A stretch of DNA of 64,000 nt from Leptidea sinapis. Taxonomy: Eukaryota; Arthropoda; Insecta; Lepidoptera; Pieridae. The stretch spans positions 3,174,501-3,238,500 of the forward strand of contig NC_066279.1 in NCBI RefSeq assembly GCF_905404315.1. Direction: 5' to 3'. Made by a program: the position numbers and the translations under genes. This document shows positions 1 through 12,542 of this stretch, one piece after another. Numbering within the stretch: position 1 is the first letter of the stretch; each line of letters opens with the position of its first letter. The notes below the pieces were generated by a model, which was not told the DNA's origin, did no database searches, and was given only the letters and a program-made list of their open reading frames with translations.

Positions 1-318
1 GGATTAGTGATTAAATATGCTTATTTTTTGATACCTTAATTTTAAATGTCTCTCTGTCTCTTTTATATGTGTCTGAAAGATTAAGAATAACAGGTCCACT
101 ATAACTTTAATACACAAAGATTATAATAGAGGCTTAATAATACATTAATAAAAGGGTTTAAGGTATAAAATTGCCGTTTTATTGTAATAGGTACTTCAAA
201 TTGAGATAGATACTTCATGGTTTGTGAGATTTTTGAGTGAATTATTTTCAAATGGTATGTAATTCTTCTTTAAAAAATTGTGCAACATTCGATTATCGAC
301 TTTCAGTTGTTTTTTTCA
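1..318. other. AT-rich sequence, nothing recognised
   Basis: Part of the visible first intron of the left P450 gene. I see no exon-like frame with splice sites and no clear repeat. Confidence 0.5.
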
Positions 319-337
319 TTTAGCTAAGACAAAAAAG

Positions 338-1190
338 ATGGAGACTTCGAAAATTCGAGTGATTTTTGAATAAAAGTTACGACGCGGAAATAACGCGGCA
401 GAAACAGCTCGCAATATAAATGTTGCCTTGGGACTGCTAATGACCACACGGTGCGATTTTGATTTAATCGCTTTGGTGATGGATACTTTGATTGGAAAAA
501 TGAACCACGTGGAAGACCATTCACACAGATGAATAATAATGAATTGAAAGATACGGTGGAAGCCAATCCGAGTCAAAGAACCCAGGAATTAGCGGCATGG
601 TTTAACTTTACCTTACCAAAAATATTGACTCAATTGCGTCGAATCAATAAAATAAAAAATATGAGGAATGGGTGCCTCATGATTTGACTGATCTGCAGAT
701 TGAAACGCGTGTTAAGACTTGTGTTGCCTTGTTGCATCGATACGGAAATGAAGGAATATTGGATCGAATTATGACATGTGATGAAAAGTGGATTCTTTAT
801 GATAACCGAAAGCAAAAAATGCAATGGCTGACCCCACGTAAAACGCCATAACAGTGTCAACAGATAATGGCAACTGTTTGGTGGTCTCAGCATGGTGTTA
901 TTAACTATAGCTTGCTCCGATCTGATCAAACAATAACAGCAGATGTCTACTGTGCTGATCTTTATCATTATTGCTCCACGGTATCGCGAGACCTCATACA
1001 ACTCGAGAAACCGTTTTAAATCTACAGGAACTGCAATTAGAAACCATTCGTCACCTTCCGTATTTGCCAGACCTTGCTCCAACGGACTACCATTTTTTTA
1101 GTGATTTGGATATTTTCCTACGTGATAAAAAGTTTTCTTCTCAAGAGGCAGTACAAAATGCTTTTACACAGTTTGTTGAATCTAGATAAC
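338..1190 (+). pseudogene. Mariner transposase remnant
   Basis: Mariner-like translation in shifting frames. It begins METSKIRVIFE and then meets a stop at 371. It continues through TCDEKWILYDN and VWWSQHGVI to LQELQLETIRH, PYLPDLAPTDYHFF and the C-terminal KKFSSQEAVQNAFTQFVESR. Family knowledge: mariner uses a D,D34D triad. The first and last aspartates are visible; the second position, normally HDNARPH, reads HGIARPH, and about 35 codons before it are missing. Clearly inactive. It sits in the first intron of the left P450 gene. Confidence 0.85.
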
Positions 1191-1199
1191 AACAGTTCT

Positions 1200-2180
1200 A
1201 TCGCAATACGCTATATAATAATTGTAATTATTTCGATTACATAAATATGATATATAAAAAAAATCAAATACATTAAATACTTCTTAGTCGATATATAAGA
1301 TTATAATTCCACCACAATGACCATAATTACCAACATCATTTTTGGTGATTTTTTTGCTAAAATTATCTAAAGTATCCATACCTAATACTTACTCTCAACC
1401 GCATTATATGAATACTTTAAAAGCCCCAAATATGGAAATGTTTCTTCGATTCCGGGAATAGGTTTAGCTAATTCATAAAGCCTTCGTCTTTTATTACGAA
1501 ACAACAAATACCACAATAACAACACAATACTAACTAACAACAGATACATGACCAGCGCTGAACGACTAACTTTGTACAAATGGCAATACAGCTGGCACCA
1601 TGAATAATATACATAACTCATTATTCCTTAGCGCGGGAGCACACGTTCAAAGTTCAAGTTCAAATTCACATTATTATATTCAATTAGGTCAAGGAATGAC
1701 ACTTGAGTATTACAACATTTTACCATGTTCGTCACTTCGGAATTAATGAAACGAAAAAAATACTCATACAGGAAATGCTGAAAACTTACATGAGTAAATT
1801 AAAAAAAGAAATATAAATATAATATATATAAATATAATAATAAATAATACAGCGCACAGCATAAACTTCAATCCACACACAATATTAAGAAGTAAATTTA
1901 GCATACATAGCATTCTAAACTGCATTTAGATGAACAAAACTATATTAATTATATTTAAATAGCAAATAAGTACTATAAAGTACAAATAATATGTGGTTTT
2001 GGTATGAGATCCTCTCGTAACTTTCAGCGTTACTCTACACTTTTGTTTTAGTATAAAAGCCTTAAATACGATCCATAGTAGAATACGCAGTAACAATCTG
2101 GAATCCTATTTTAAATAAATACATAGATACACTGGATAATCGACATCCATTAATCATACGCACTAATTACTAGAAAAATA
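1200..2180. repeat. Segmental duplication, promoter-proximal block, copy 1
   Basis: Exon 1 of the left P450 gene with its flanks. Intron sequence just past the donor, a shared in-frame leader (HLYKVSRSALVM before the anchor), a TTGAACGTGTGC stretch and an upstream GTATAAAA stretch all recur in the same order at 31930-32870. Beyond about 2180 the copies diverge. Confidence 0.75.
1393..1549 (-). CDS. Cytochrome P450, first exon of a second tandem gene (partial)
   Basis: 157 nt, the same length and phase as exon 1 of the complete P450 gene, ending GAGA|GTAAGT. The 52 residues include an anchor, FRNKRRR and the PIPG hinge and match the other copy at 42 positions. The rest of the gene should lie to the left of the window, downstream on the minus strand. 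Within the visible part of its first intron (1-1392) is a broken mariner element. Whether this copy is functional cannot be judged from one exon, but the exon itself has no defect. Confidence 0.8.
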
Positions 2181-2990
2181 TAATTTTCTTAGCTTGGAAT
2201 GCCGTCGCACGCTTCTGGGAGACATAACGCTACACGGTATTTGTTACTTATGTTTGAGTGCATCCAACTGAGTAGTAAGTTCTGCCACAGCACTGAACAC
2301 AGAAAGATAGCTTCCCGCCGCAGCCCCGCTGTCACTTATCCCCTCGTTACGTCACGCATCCCACACAAGCACATCTCACCTATAACTGTGTATTTTAGCT
2401 AGGTACAAACCTTGACTAACACCGACTCCAAAAAAAAAACAGTAATTGTAAAAAAATATTAATACGGCTTTATTCGAGTTTTATCGGTGAGTTAATAATT
2501 TAACAATAATTTTAGTTAATTTATGTTGTCTTAAAAAAAATTAATGACTTTTATTTAGTCTAATATTTTTCATTTTATTTTACTTAGGAGAACTCTAAAA
2601 ATAAGTTGATTGCCAAGTTAAATTTATTTTTAATCTTATTGATTGTGAGTGAAATTGAAGTACACTAACTAATTTATCTGAATATGTGTGGACCTACTAA
2701 ACGTGCTGCTCTTATGAGACAGCGCCGTTTAAATGCAACAAATGAAGTCAGGTAGAAAAGTCTATCTCAACAGTGGAAATCTACTTTTAGAACAATTACA
2801 AAAGACACGTGCGAACAGCGCAACAATAGATAAAACGCTTGCGTCCTTGATGAAGCGTTCCTTTTTTGCTTTCTACCCTTGGGGCAAGGTATGTTTCCCT
2901 TCGGATGATTTCAGTGCTTGCGCCGTTGCAGTAGCTGATGTGATTACTACAGGGCATGGATATTTTTATATCAAGCTCTATAGAATGGAT
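2181..2990. other. AT-rich spacer with a short unassigned frame
   Basis: Mostly non-coding. A short frame starting MCGPTKRAALMRQRRLNAT at 2684 looks protein-like but stops within about 25 codons, and I could not assign it. Confidence 0.4.
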
Positions 2991-3890
2991 CGGTGGCAGA
3001 GCACAGCCCTGGTTCGATGCCTCAGTTAAAGGAGCATCATTCAATCAGCCGTCCCTGCCGATGTCGGCGGGCCGGATTGCATTTCGCCCAGCATGCTTAT
3101 AACGTGTGCCACTTAGTTGACGCCAGTGCAAACGCATTTATTCCAGCAATAATATTCAAAAGGCGTAGTACTCAACGAAGTCAGCCCTTGTTAATCCGAT
3201 CCAAAAAAGCATGGCATGGTGCAGCATGGTGGCAGGTCACAACCGTGGTTTGACCGCTTCTGAAAAATGGCCTCTCGCTGCAAGCAGGAGTGCTATCAGG
3301 CTAGGGTCTTAAATTATACTACAATCATGTTCCCCAGTTTCCTGAAAAGAGTGATTGTGCACCGGCCGTGCCAACATGTCCTGGGATAGCGTAAACGAGA
3401 ACCGGAAAAACTTGTGTCTGAAATCAAGACTATGCATTGCTAAGTTTTGGAATCGGGCCGACAAAAATTATTCCAATTCAACCTCAAGAAAACACCTAAA
3501 AGCGCTAGAATCATCGACGATCAAGTCATCCCCGATCGGCTTGAAGTTGCGTAGAGAAGTGGGTTCCTTCTGCATCTTCTACCGCATTTATCACGGGGAG
3601 TGCTCAGACGAGCTATTCGGGTTGATTCCAGCAGCCAAATTGCACCACCGGAATTTACGTCAAAATGAAAAATACCACCCGCATCATTCTCTGGTATTCC
3701 ACAGCCGCGCGTTTTCCAAGTAATTTCTTACTACACACAGCTACTTTGTGGAATCAATAATCAGCTGCTGTTTTCCCGAACCCACACTACTTAGGGACCT
3801 CCAAAGAAAGAGCACACTCCCTCTTTAACGGCTGGAAACGCATCTCCTGACCCCTGTTGTTGCGGATGTCCATGGGCGGTTGCATCACCA
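2990..3890 (+). pseudogene. Degraded jockey-type LINE copy (family J1)
   Basis: Plus-strand frames resemble the J1 family copies elsewhere in the window: CIFYRIYHGECSDELFGLIP near 3570-3630 and PHHSLVFHSRAFSK after it. Earlier parts are heavily eroded. It ends near the family's usual 3' tail region, close to 3880. Confidence 0.5.
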
Positions 3891-3939
3891 CTCCAATCCC
3901 GTGAGCATGCAGGAGCAATGCAGATATCTCTCGGGAAAT

Positions 3940-4790
3940 CGTCGACCAGTTCTGGAAGAAACTTGTGTTTTCTATAGAGTTCTCTCTCGAGAAGGTCGCG
4001 GAATGGCGTAAAATGAACTTTGTCCAATATAACCCCCAGAAGACTCTTGAAGAAGTTTGTGCATTTACCACTTCAAATACCCCATTTTTAGGATTACCGC
4101 TCTTCAACAACACATTTTCTAAAGCCTCGCCTTTGTCTCATATTGGAAAACTGGGTCTCGAAATCTCAAGCGGCAATGGCAAAGCAAAATTGTCTTTGAA
4201 GGAGCTGGGTGTCATAAACAGAGCACGGTAATTCTTCAAGGCGGCCCACAATCTAGCACTTTACAAAGCGCAGGTCCAGCCACACATGAAGTATTGCTGC
4301 CATTTTTGGTCTGGCGCACCCCAGTATCAGCTCGAACCATTTGACCGCGTGCAACTCAGAGCTGCTCGAATTGTCGCGGACCCAGTGCTCGTTGAACGGC
4401 TAGATCATTTGGAGTTGCATTGAGACGTCGCTTCATTCTGTTTCTTCTACTGCATTTATCACGGGGAGTGTTCTGGAGAGCTTTTTCACGTGATTCCTGC
4501 CGCTGAAATCCACCTTCGCACGACACGCCACATGTATGTGTGGCGTTCCTCCACAGTGCGGTTTTCAAGGAACTTTCTTCCACGTACAACATAGCTATAT
4601 AATGTGCTAGCTTCCTTGTGCGGTGTTTTTGGGACAATACGACATGGGTTTCCTCGAAAAAGCGCGTACACTTTTCTTAATGGCTGGCAACGCTCCTGTG
4701 TTTCGGGTATTTCAAGAGAATGTAGGCGGCGGTGATCACTTAACATCAGGTGACCCGTACACACCTTTGTCCTCCTATACCACAAAAAAA
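3940..4790 (+). pseudogene. Jockey-type LINE 3' fragment (J1)
   Basis: Translated pieces in order: FSLEKVAEWRKMNFVQYNPQ, LGLEISSGNGKAK, KELGVINRAR, ALYKAQVQPHMKYCCHFWSG, PQYQLEPFDRVQ, YIYHGECSGELFH-like and VWRSSTVRFSRNFLPRTT. It ends with the family tail (ACTTAACATCAGGTGACC, then a short A-run at about 4783). Several stops and frameshifts. Confidence 0.8.
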
Positions 4791-5640
4791 AACTTACATT
4801 CAGGTTACCGTTTTTATTTTCAAGGTGTTCTTTTATTTCTAAATATATGATTTGTAAGAAAAAAAGGTTGAAACGAGGTTGAAAACCTTTTCGAGCCCGT
4901 TCGTATTTATGGACAATTCCATATTGAGTTGTTTTCAGACTGCACCCAACTTTACCATGATGTAATAATTCGACATATTTCACTTTACAGGTCGTGTTTC
5001 AAATAAAAAAAGCATATATAACACTGTTTCAAATATTTATTTATGAAACATACTATAAGTATATATTATACATAAGAATAGCCTATTTGTGTTAAGCTGA
5101 AATGAACAGCGCACCGACCAGTTACTTTGAACTTAAAAGCCGTGAGAATTTGCTACTTATTCATCAACTGCTCAGCTCATTTATCGTAATGGCTGATTGA
5201 AATTCCCAGGATTATATTGCGCCTTCAAGTATATTCGTGATCCACGTTCTCTGGTTAGCTCTAGCAAAATTTACAGTACAAGGGTTAATCCAAGCCATTT
5301 TAACAGCTCTATATTTACTTGAACGTTGAAATAGGAGTAAACACTAGAGTGGGCATAAGATTTGAGTATGTTTGTGTGGCTTGATTTTAATTTGTAATCC
5401 CTTTTCCTGAATCCTCTTGACTTAACTGATTATCCTTTAATCCTGATATATATACTGATGCTTTACCATCGCAGGCTTTTACTTTTACTTGCTCCTTTTA
5501 GTGTATTCCTTATCTTGCCTTATCTTATGCAATCGTCTCTAAGCAAGTCTTAGGGGTTCTAGCCTAGGGAGCGGTTTTTATAGTTTCTTATTATTATTAT
5601 TAGACTTTATGTTCAGAGAACTTCCAATGGCAAATACTTA
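4791..5640. other. Intergenic sequence, nothing recognised
   Basis: No frame with family resemblance. The AT-rich stretch after 5000 may include old retroposon 3' UTR, but I cannot support it. Confidence 0.4.
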
Positions 5641-5668
5641 CATGGGTGATTTGGGTCTATGGATATTT

Positions 5669-5855
5669 GATGGAAACGGTTATTAAGCATCTGTGTTTGA
5701 AAGATTTACGCAATAAAGTTAATCAAGATTTACAGAGTGCTTTTGGTGCATATGCTGCACCGTATTCTATAGTTGTACGTTGGCTCTCCAAATTTGAGGG
5801 TAGAAGAATATCCACCAAAGATTACCCTCGCTCAGGTCGCCCAACGATTGGTTAA
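5669..5855 (+). pseudogene. Mariner-type transposase N-terminal fragment
   Basis: About 60 residues with the helix-turn-helix region of a mariner/Tc1 transposase: YSIVVRWLSKFEG followed by DYPRSGRPTIG, where SGRP is the GRPR-like linker. It ends at a stop and nothing downstream continues it. It differs from the mariner at 338-1190. Confidence 0.6.
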
Positions 5856-6704
5856 AATTTGAAAAAATGTTTTACAGGTCGTCATGTCACGTTACGTTTT
5901 ATACCTGACTTTATTCTGCATAGCATTTTACACGACCGCTCACGAATAATATTAAATTTTGAGTTGAAATTGCGTCTTATCGTGCACATCTTTTTTCATT
6001 TATTGTTCAAAACAATAAAATTTCTATATCTAAAATGGGCAAGATATTCAATATCTAACTTCATAAAAATAGCACTTCATAATGGGATTTTTCATATAAA
6101 TTATATTGGTTTCCATATTATTACTTATAACAACGATACATGATTGCTGGTTTTAGTAATGTGTATGAAGAAAAATATTTTATTAATAAAACATAAGGGC
6201 CAAAAATAAACTATTAACAAATTAAAAACTGAATTTAAGCCGCAGTCTCCAGGATCCCTAAGAAACTGTCACGTTCTTGAAGTTAGGAGCTATTTTGAGA
6301 CCACATTTTGTACGTATCAGATGAAGTTGACATTGAAGATCATTATTTCAAATGCCGGTCAGAAAGTATATAGAATAACTAAAAAAATAAGTTAGAACTG
6401 CGTTAACAACAGTAGAATTTATATTTCAACTCTTTAAATAGATTTTGCATAAATGAAATATTTTTATGCCTTTCTGTAACTTTATTAAGAGTCATTGCAC
6501 AACTGCTGTGGCATTCATTGAATTAAAATGGTGTTGACGCTAACGAAGAAATTCTCAGCGTTCCACTTAATTAAAGCCTTTTGTTTGTGTTTGGTTTTGT
6601 TAATTTGCTATGTATTATAGATTTTCATAAATATTAAAAAATGATGCCTATTATTAATATTTTTAGAAAGCCTTTTCTGGATATCAGTTAATTTCTCTCA
6701 GAAA

Positions 6705-7660
6705 ATCAATTTGTCGTTGTAAAGGATAAATACACAGCAGATACGACTTTTCATCTGACTGAACATATAGCCAGAAATCTTGACAATAAGTTTTGAGATC
6801 TAGGTATATTCTTAGACCTTGTCTTTGTTACTGTTTCACTTCTTGTATTAAGGTTGGTGTTTGTGAAATGTAGAGAATTTAGAAGATATATTATATATAT
6901 TGTCTATTTTAGCTATTTTCATAGCGTTATGTCGTATGGCATTATACTATGGGGTAGTGCAGCGGAAGTAAATAATATCTTCATACTTCAAAAAAGAGCG
7001 GTACGTGCCCTATACCAAATGAGTCCACGAGAATCTCTAAGGGAAAAATTCTAAGATATTCATATTATGACCATCTACGGCCAATATATTTATAGCAATC
7101 TCCTGCACAATAAGCCTGTAAAATAAGCGACAAACATAATTTGAACACTAGAAATAACTACAAATTATGGCTAATTGATGATTTTATAGTTTAAAAGAAT
7201 TCTTTAGCCAAAAATAATAGTATATAAATGTAATTTTTTGAGAGGTACCTATTATATTATTGAATTAAATCTGTGTAATGTTTATTAGTGACGTATAAAT
7301 ATAAAAATTCCAATATTGACAATCAAATATTTGTATGCCGATATATTGGCGAATTGTGATGTACACCAATTAATTGTTAACAACTATGTTACCACGATTC
7401 ATACAAATAAATCATTTCATTTCATTTCAAGCTTATAGTGCCCCCTACCAAGCTCTGTAAAATAAACAATTCTTTTGCATGCAATGGTATTAGATTTTAC
7501 AATAAATTACCAAAAAGTGTATCTGAATTATCGATAAATAAATTTAAATCTTTCATTAAACGCAGACATATGTCGAAAGCTTATTACAGTATTGAAGATT
7601 ACGTAAACGATATTACAATATGGAACGGAATAGTATTATAGTTGTTTTCTTTTGGATTTT
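6705..7660 (+). pseudogene. Jockey-type LINE with internal deletion and nested insertion
   Basis: Three collinear pieces. 6711-6850 reads KYTADTTFHLTEHIARNLDN, the start of the reverse transcriptase. The catalytic core is absent. 6853-7054 reads FHSVMSYGIILWG and FILQKRAVRALYQMSPRESL. 7432-7641 gives the C-terminus with FYNKLPKSVSELSINKFKSF. Between the last two lies a foreign piece at about 7190-7431. Confidence 0.75.
7190..7431 (+). mobile_element. 5'-truncated retroposon tail inserted in a LINE
   Basis: The sequence separates two halves of one LINE coding region and ends in ATTTCATTTCATTTC, the short tandem tail style of many lepidopteran LINE 3' ends. The left border is approximate. Confidence 0.5.
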
Positions 7661-7899
7661 ATGGTTCAGCCTTGTATTATTTTACCGGATTGCATTATTT
7701 AAAAAATATGTATATGTTATACTTTTGTGTAATTAGTATGTACTCGTATCTGAAATGCATTTTTAGTGATTTACGTTGACGAGCAATCTTTTCGATTTTA
7801 TGCCAATAAAATATTTTTGCCTTTGACTTTATTATATATTTTCTGAAAGTACACAATGCGTAAAATAAAAATGCTTAAATACGGAAATTGATTGGTCAA

Positions 7900-8330
7900 G
7901 AAGCAAACCTCTGTTATGGAGTTCGCAAGGCAATGTGCTGGGACCAATACTCTTTTTGATCTACCCACATAAGTAGATTGTGAAGCAAAATAATTACCTC
8001 ATTACCTTATCGATCGACGGATCAGTCTAGCTATCTAGTATGGTCATGGTACACTTACCTGTGATGATAGTTATAATTTAAATTTAGATTTAGTTATAAA
8101 CATTGTTTTGTTTGAATAAAGACATTTTATTAGCTCTTGTATTATAATTATTTATGCTGATAAGATAACATGAAAAAGAATAGGAAGGAGACCCTAAAAC
8201 ATTCTGACAATTGTGAGGTCGTGTGCCGGCTCGATGATAGCAAACTTACTTTGAACGTAGAAAAGATAAAATTTATTACATTAAATCATTTATCATGTGA
8301 CAATACTAAACCTAAAACAGTTATTGAATA
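7900..8330 (+). pseudogene. Eroded reverse transcriptase fragment
   Basis: A QGNVLGPILFLIY frame near 7930 matches the VPQGSVLGP block of LINE reverse transcriptases. About 290 bp on, RLDDSKLTLNVEKIKFITLN matches the block that follows the YADD motif. The intervening sequence is too damaged to read. Confidence 0.5.
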
Positions 8331-10237
8331 AAATTGCATTAATGCATAAAATAAAGGTAATATTTATTTCGTCGATCTTTACAATCAGTTACTAAAATCA
8401 TATGTTCCGTATTTACTCTAGATGGTTTTTCTTGATCGGCAAGAACACAATTTTCAATACATACCTCTAAGCCTGAGACAACTAATTATTTCAATTGAGG
8501 AGACTTAAAAAAGGGGCTGTGTTTGAAATAATAATACAGTTTACAATGCTTTAGCTCAAAGCCTATGAAAATAGTGTGTGACATTACGAATTAAAAAAAA
8601 TTACTGCCAATTGAACGCGAAACCATAGAAAATCTAAAATATTCTTAAAAAATTAATAGCGTTAATTCTGTCCGTATTTACGGTCCACCACGGTATATTT
8701 GCATTTGTTATAGTTGACTAGATTCTTTTAACGCGTGACGTCCACATCGAAGACTTTAAAAAGATGCAGTGGCTATAAGTTCTATTCTTCATTTCTTTGA
8801 CGTCGTCAAATGGTACTTTTTGTTAACAAAATATTAAATTGTTGTTGATAAAACAACTGTTTAACAAAAGGTTTAAATCAAACAGTATCATGAATTGTCC
8901 ATGTTTGTATTCGATTCAAAATTAATTTAGCTGGAATGATACGCCATTGATATAATTGGTCTGAACGTGACAACCCTAAAGCCGTCCTCAATTCTCATAA
9001 TAACAAACAAATGAAAGCAGAGTTCCACATCAGGAACCGTAATTTGTATAAATTTGAAATATATTCCATTTCGTTTCCATCGCTTATTTTCAAGTCGGGG
9101 TTAAAACATTTTCAATTGAAAGTTACGAATGTTAAAATTAATTCCGAAATTGCATTAATAACGAGACTTAACTGTTCAAGGCGCCTAGAAATCCAAATTT
9201 AGATGTACATTTCTCAATCTGTTCTGGTAATACTCCAAATACACAAATAGTGCATTTTACAAGAAGAACTAAGACTTATTTGTTCTTAGAAAAGTAATGA
9301 CGGTTATACGCATTAAAAAAAACCTACGATTAGATAATTTAACGTTAACCTTTATTTAAAAAAAACGCGCGCCCCCACAACAAAGTTATTGACGTGTTGC
9401 AAGTGTAAGACGTCGCTGTAAAACACACTAAACTAATAAACCTTATGTCATGCGTTGCCACACAGTAAGAGACTCTATCTTGACATAAAAATGAAAAAAA
9501 AAAAACGTTTCAGAGATAACTGCCACGTAAGCAAATATAAGCGAGGGCGACCACTTGTGATACAACAAAAGTTTCATTTCGACAATTTCAGCAAAGTTAG
9601 CGAGTCGCTACCAAAATTCGTTTGAACATTATATTAATTTCGGGTGAATTGAAAAGAGTTCAAATTTAAATATTTTACCACAATTCAGCAATTAGGCAAT
9701 ACGAGGGTATTTATTAATCGAAGGGGGCAGCCATCGAGCTAATCTTACCATTTGTAAGCTGTTACAATAACAAATAGAGACAGGAGACAATTATGATCAC
9801 ATTGAACATACAACAAAATAAATTGATCACAGAAGGATTAGATTATCTTAAAAAATGTGATGAAACAGTAAAATATTCATCAATTATATCGATAAAAAGG
9901 TAAAGAAAAGTCTGGGGTGGGAATTTTCTACCCTAGACATCCCTATTAACTCCCTCGCTATCAAACAAAATGAGAGTACTCGACTATAATGAATACTTCA
10001 TAAAGTTATGACAAATCTTAGCTGCTTTGAGAGCTAGCTTCAGAAACTTTAGAGCTTCAAAGAAACTTGAATTCTGCTGATATTATCTATAATCATGTGT
10101 ATAGTAAAAGTCTTTACAAAAGATATCTGTATATATATTTCTTTGCCTATTGTAATTAAGTTCATAATGGATATAAAACATCCGTATTTTAATATTGTCA
10201 ATATAATAATTTTTAACACATGGTTACACACACAACA
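8331..10237. other. Intergenic sequence, nothing recognised
   Basis: No gene or repeat family identified. It contains a mildly GC-richer patch at about 9360-9600. Confidence 0.4.
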
Positions 10238-11544
10238 TGGTTGAAACGAACTCCTTGTAATTTGTGAAGTAGCGCTTGGCCACGAAAATTATTCTATTTG
10301 GTTGGTATTTCTAAATATTCCCGGAATTCTTTCATGTTATGCTGGGACTTAGATGTGGAATATCTCATGTACTCTATAAACCCGAACAAAAAGCTACAAG
10401 TACACTGTTATTATGTGACAGAAATCGTAAAAGTATAGATATATTCCGGGGCAAAACGCTATAGCTCAACTGGTATTGGTAAATGATTATCAACTTTAAC
10501 TTTAAAAATGATGCTCGTGAACAGGCTACTTATGGTGGTTGGATGGTCCTGTTACCGGGAGGTCAGCTACATGTTTCTTTTCTTTAATTAATTTAAATTT
10601 ATAGTTTATATATTTCTTTTTAAATAATATCTAATTAAAAGCTCCCATAATACCTTTATTTATTTACGGTATGTGCGGATACATGCATCCACTGTACTCA
10701 ATAACTCTTGTGTTTTAATTATTAATTCACTTTTTTTTACTTACTCGTATAAAGCATTAAGTGTTTGATGTTTAAGTATTTTTGTTGCATCACTTTGCAA
10801 ATATTGTATCTAATCTGTTTGATCAGAGCAACATTAGAGTTTCTCGCTTGTTCTTCATTAAGTAAATCTGCCTTCTGAAAGAGCTGTATGAAAATAAATG
10901 ACATATTTCAAGTGTAATATGATTTACCTATGAAATAAATTATTTCTGATTTGATTTAATTTAAACGAATGAACCATACTCGAATCTCAATGAATAAGCT
11001 TTCCTATAATCGTGAAAAAACTATTTATGTTATATCGTATACTGACATTAAATGCAACGTTTTATTGATTATAGCAAATGTCGCCTCGGTCGTCTATTTC
11101 AATGGCTCTCCAGTAATTAATTGCATGAAACGGACAAGCCTTAATTAAAACAGACAGAAGGGTATCTCACCTGATATCCGTACGAGAGCGTACGTCATTA
11201 ATTAAATTAAATTTCGAACAAGTTTAACTGTTTATTTTATGTGTAATATTGGACAAGATAAGAGATGACAAAGCTTAAGATAAATTGGCTTTGGAAATGG
11301 TTATAAGAATTAAGGAATATATAAAAATATTTTCTCTAGAGGAATAAAATTCTTGTTTATTATTTACTATGGACGAGTTTTAGTACAATGATGCGTAAGG
11401 TAAGGAAGCTGTTGATTTTTCATAGTGAAAGCTTACATGGAAAAGAAGTGTACAAAGTCAAAATGAAATATTATAAAATTTAATATTATAAAATAATAAC
11501 TTATGAAATAATTCATTGTCTACTTGTATGAATATAATATTATC

Positions 11545-11702
11545 GAATGCTGACGCAAGATGCAATGCAAGATGGACTGGCGATCTGGTCAAGATCGCCG
11601 GAATACGTTGGATGAGGGCAGCGCAGGACCGATCGTCGCCGAGATCTTTGGCAGAGGCCTTTGTCCAGCAGTGGATTTGTTCCAGCTAATGATGATGGAC
11701 TA
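11545..11702 (+). mobile_element. RTE-type LINE 3' end fragment
   Basis: The frame resembles the RTE C-terminus WTDDLVKIAG..RWM..AQDR..W..LGEAFVQQW, here around GGTCAAGATCGCCGGAATAC to TTTGTCCAGCAGTGGA, followed by a GATGATG tail. The same fragment lies at the matching place in duplication copy 2 (49150-49310), so it predates the duplication. Confidence 0.65.
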
Positions 11703-11862
11703 ATCATATAGTTACAAGAATACGATAACACTGTAATTGAAGGGAAAATTTTGATAAATTATGATTACAATTTCACTTTGGGAACTTATCCTTTTTATTA
11801 TGAAAATTAACCTGGATTTATTGTTGTTGGATTTAAAGATTGTTATTTTTAATTACAGAGAA

Positions 11863-12053
11863 GAGTATTTTCTATGATTAACGTGAGTTGCACATTTTAA
11901 TAGAACACTTTTAAAGGATTAAATCACGTGCAATTGTAACTGTGTTATTATTAATTGTTATTAATTTAGTTAACCCGACTATTGAAGACCTTTTCAGATC
12001 TGATTTCAGTCCCCGTGAAAAGGCGTTTTAATCCTTTAAAAGTGTTTTGTTTA
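11863..12053. mobile_element. Small MITE-like insertion with a 12-bp target duplication
   Basis: Flanked by direct repeats AATTACAGAGAA (11851-11862 and 12054-12065). It contains inverted repeats ACACTTTTAAAGGATTAAA (about 11905) and its complement (about 12026-12047). The matching site in copy 2 (about 49480-49500) is empty. Confidence 0.7.
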
Positions 12054-12542
12054 AATTACAGAGAATTACATTTTAATTCAATAAAATGTTATAATCATCG
12101 CCATATTTAAAAGATCACCAAAAGGCTTTATCCTAGCCTCAGGTGGTGTCTTGAACGTAATAACGCATCAATTATCTTATAGAATAGAAAATCGAGCATA
12201 ACGAAGAAGGATAAAAGCTAAAAAGAAAAATTTAATATACTTTTACTAGAAGCACTCAAGACCTAACTGCAGTAATCCATTAATAATCTTTGTGCCATAA
12301 ACATAAAATATAATTAAGATAAAAGTAAATAATAATGGGCTAAGTGTAATCTATGTTCTCCTTGTAATACTTATAATAAATCTGTAGAGATCAAATTTCT
12401 GTGCAAAGAAAAAAAAGATGAAAACCGAACCGGGGGATAAAAGAAGAGAAATAGTACAAGTCCTGATTTTTTTGGAATTTCTTATTTCTCTGTCTGTTTG
12501 TCTGTTTGTACGGGCCTATTGGACCGATTTAATTGAAATTTT

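Larger units (their letters stand above)
10238..12390. repeat. Segmental duplication, distal upstream block, copy 1
   Basis: Non-coding sequence matched in order by 42252-49812. Shared landmarks include CCCGAACAAAAAGCTACAAG, TGCATCCACTGTACTCAATA, CGTACGAGAGCGTACGTCAT, and AATAATGGGCTAAGTGTAAT. It lies about 8.7 kb upstream of the left P450 start, the same relative place as copy 2 to the right P450. Confidence 0.85.

Noticed and set aside
316..1082. Minus-strand open frames over the mariner remnant
   Set aside because: They are antisense shadows; the plus strand carries the recognisable transposase blocks.
5859..6143. 94-residue frame after the mariner fragment as a gene
   Set aside because: AT-biased composition and no family resemblance; likely a chance open frame.
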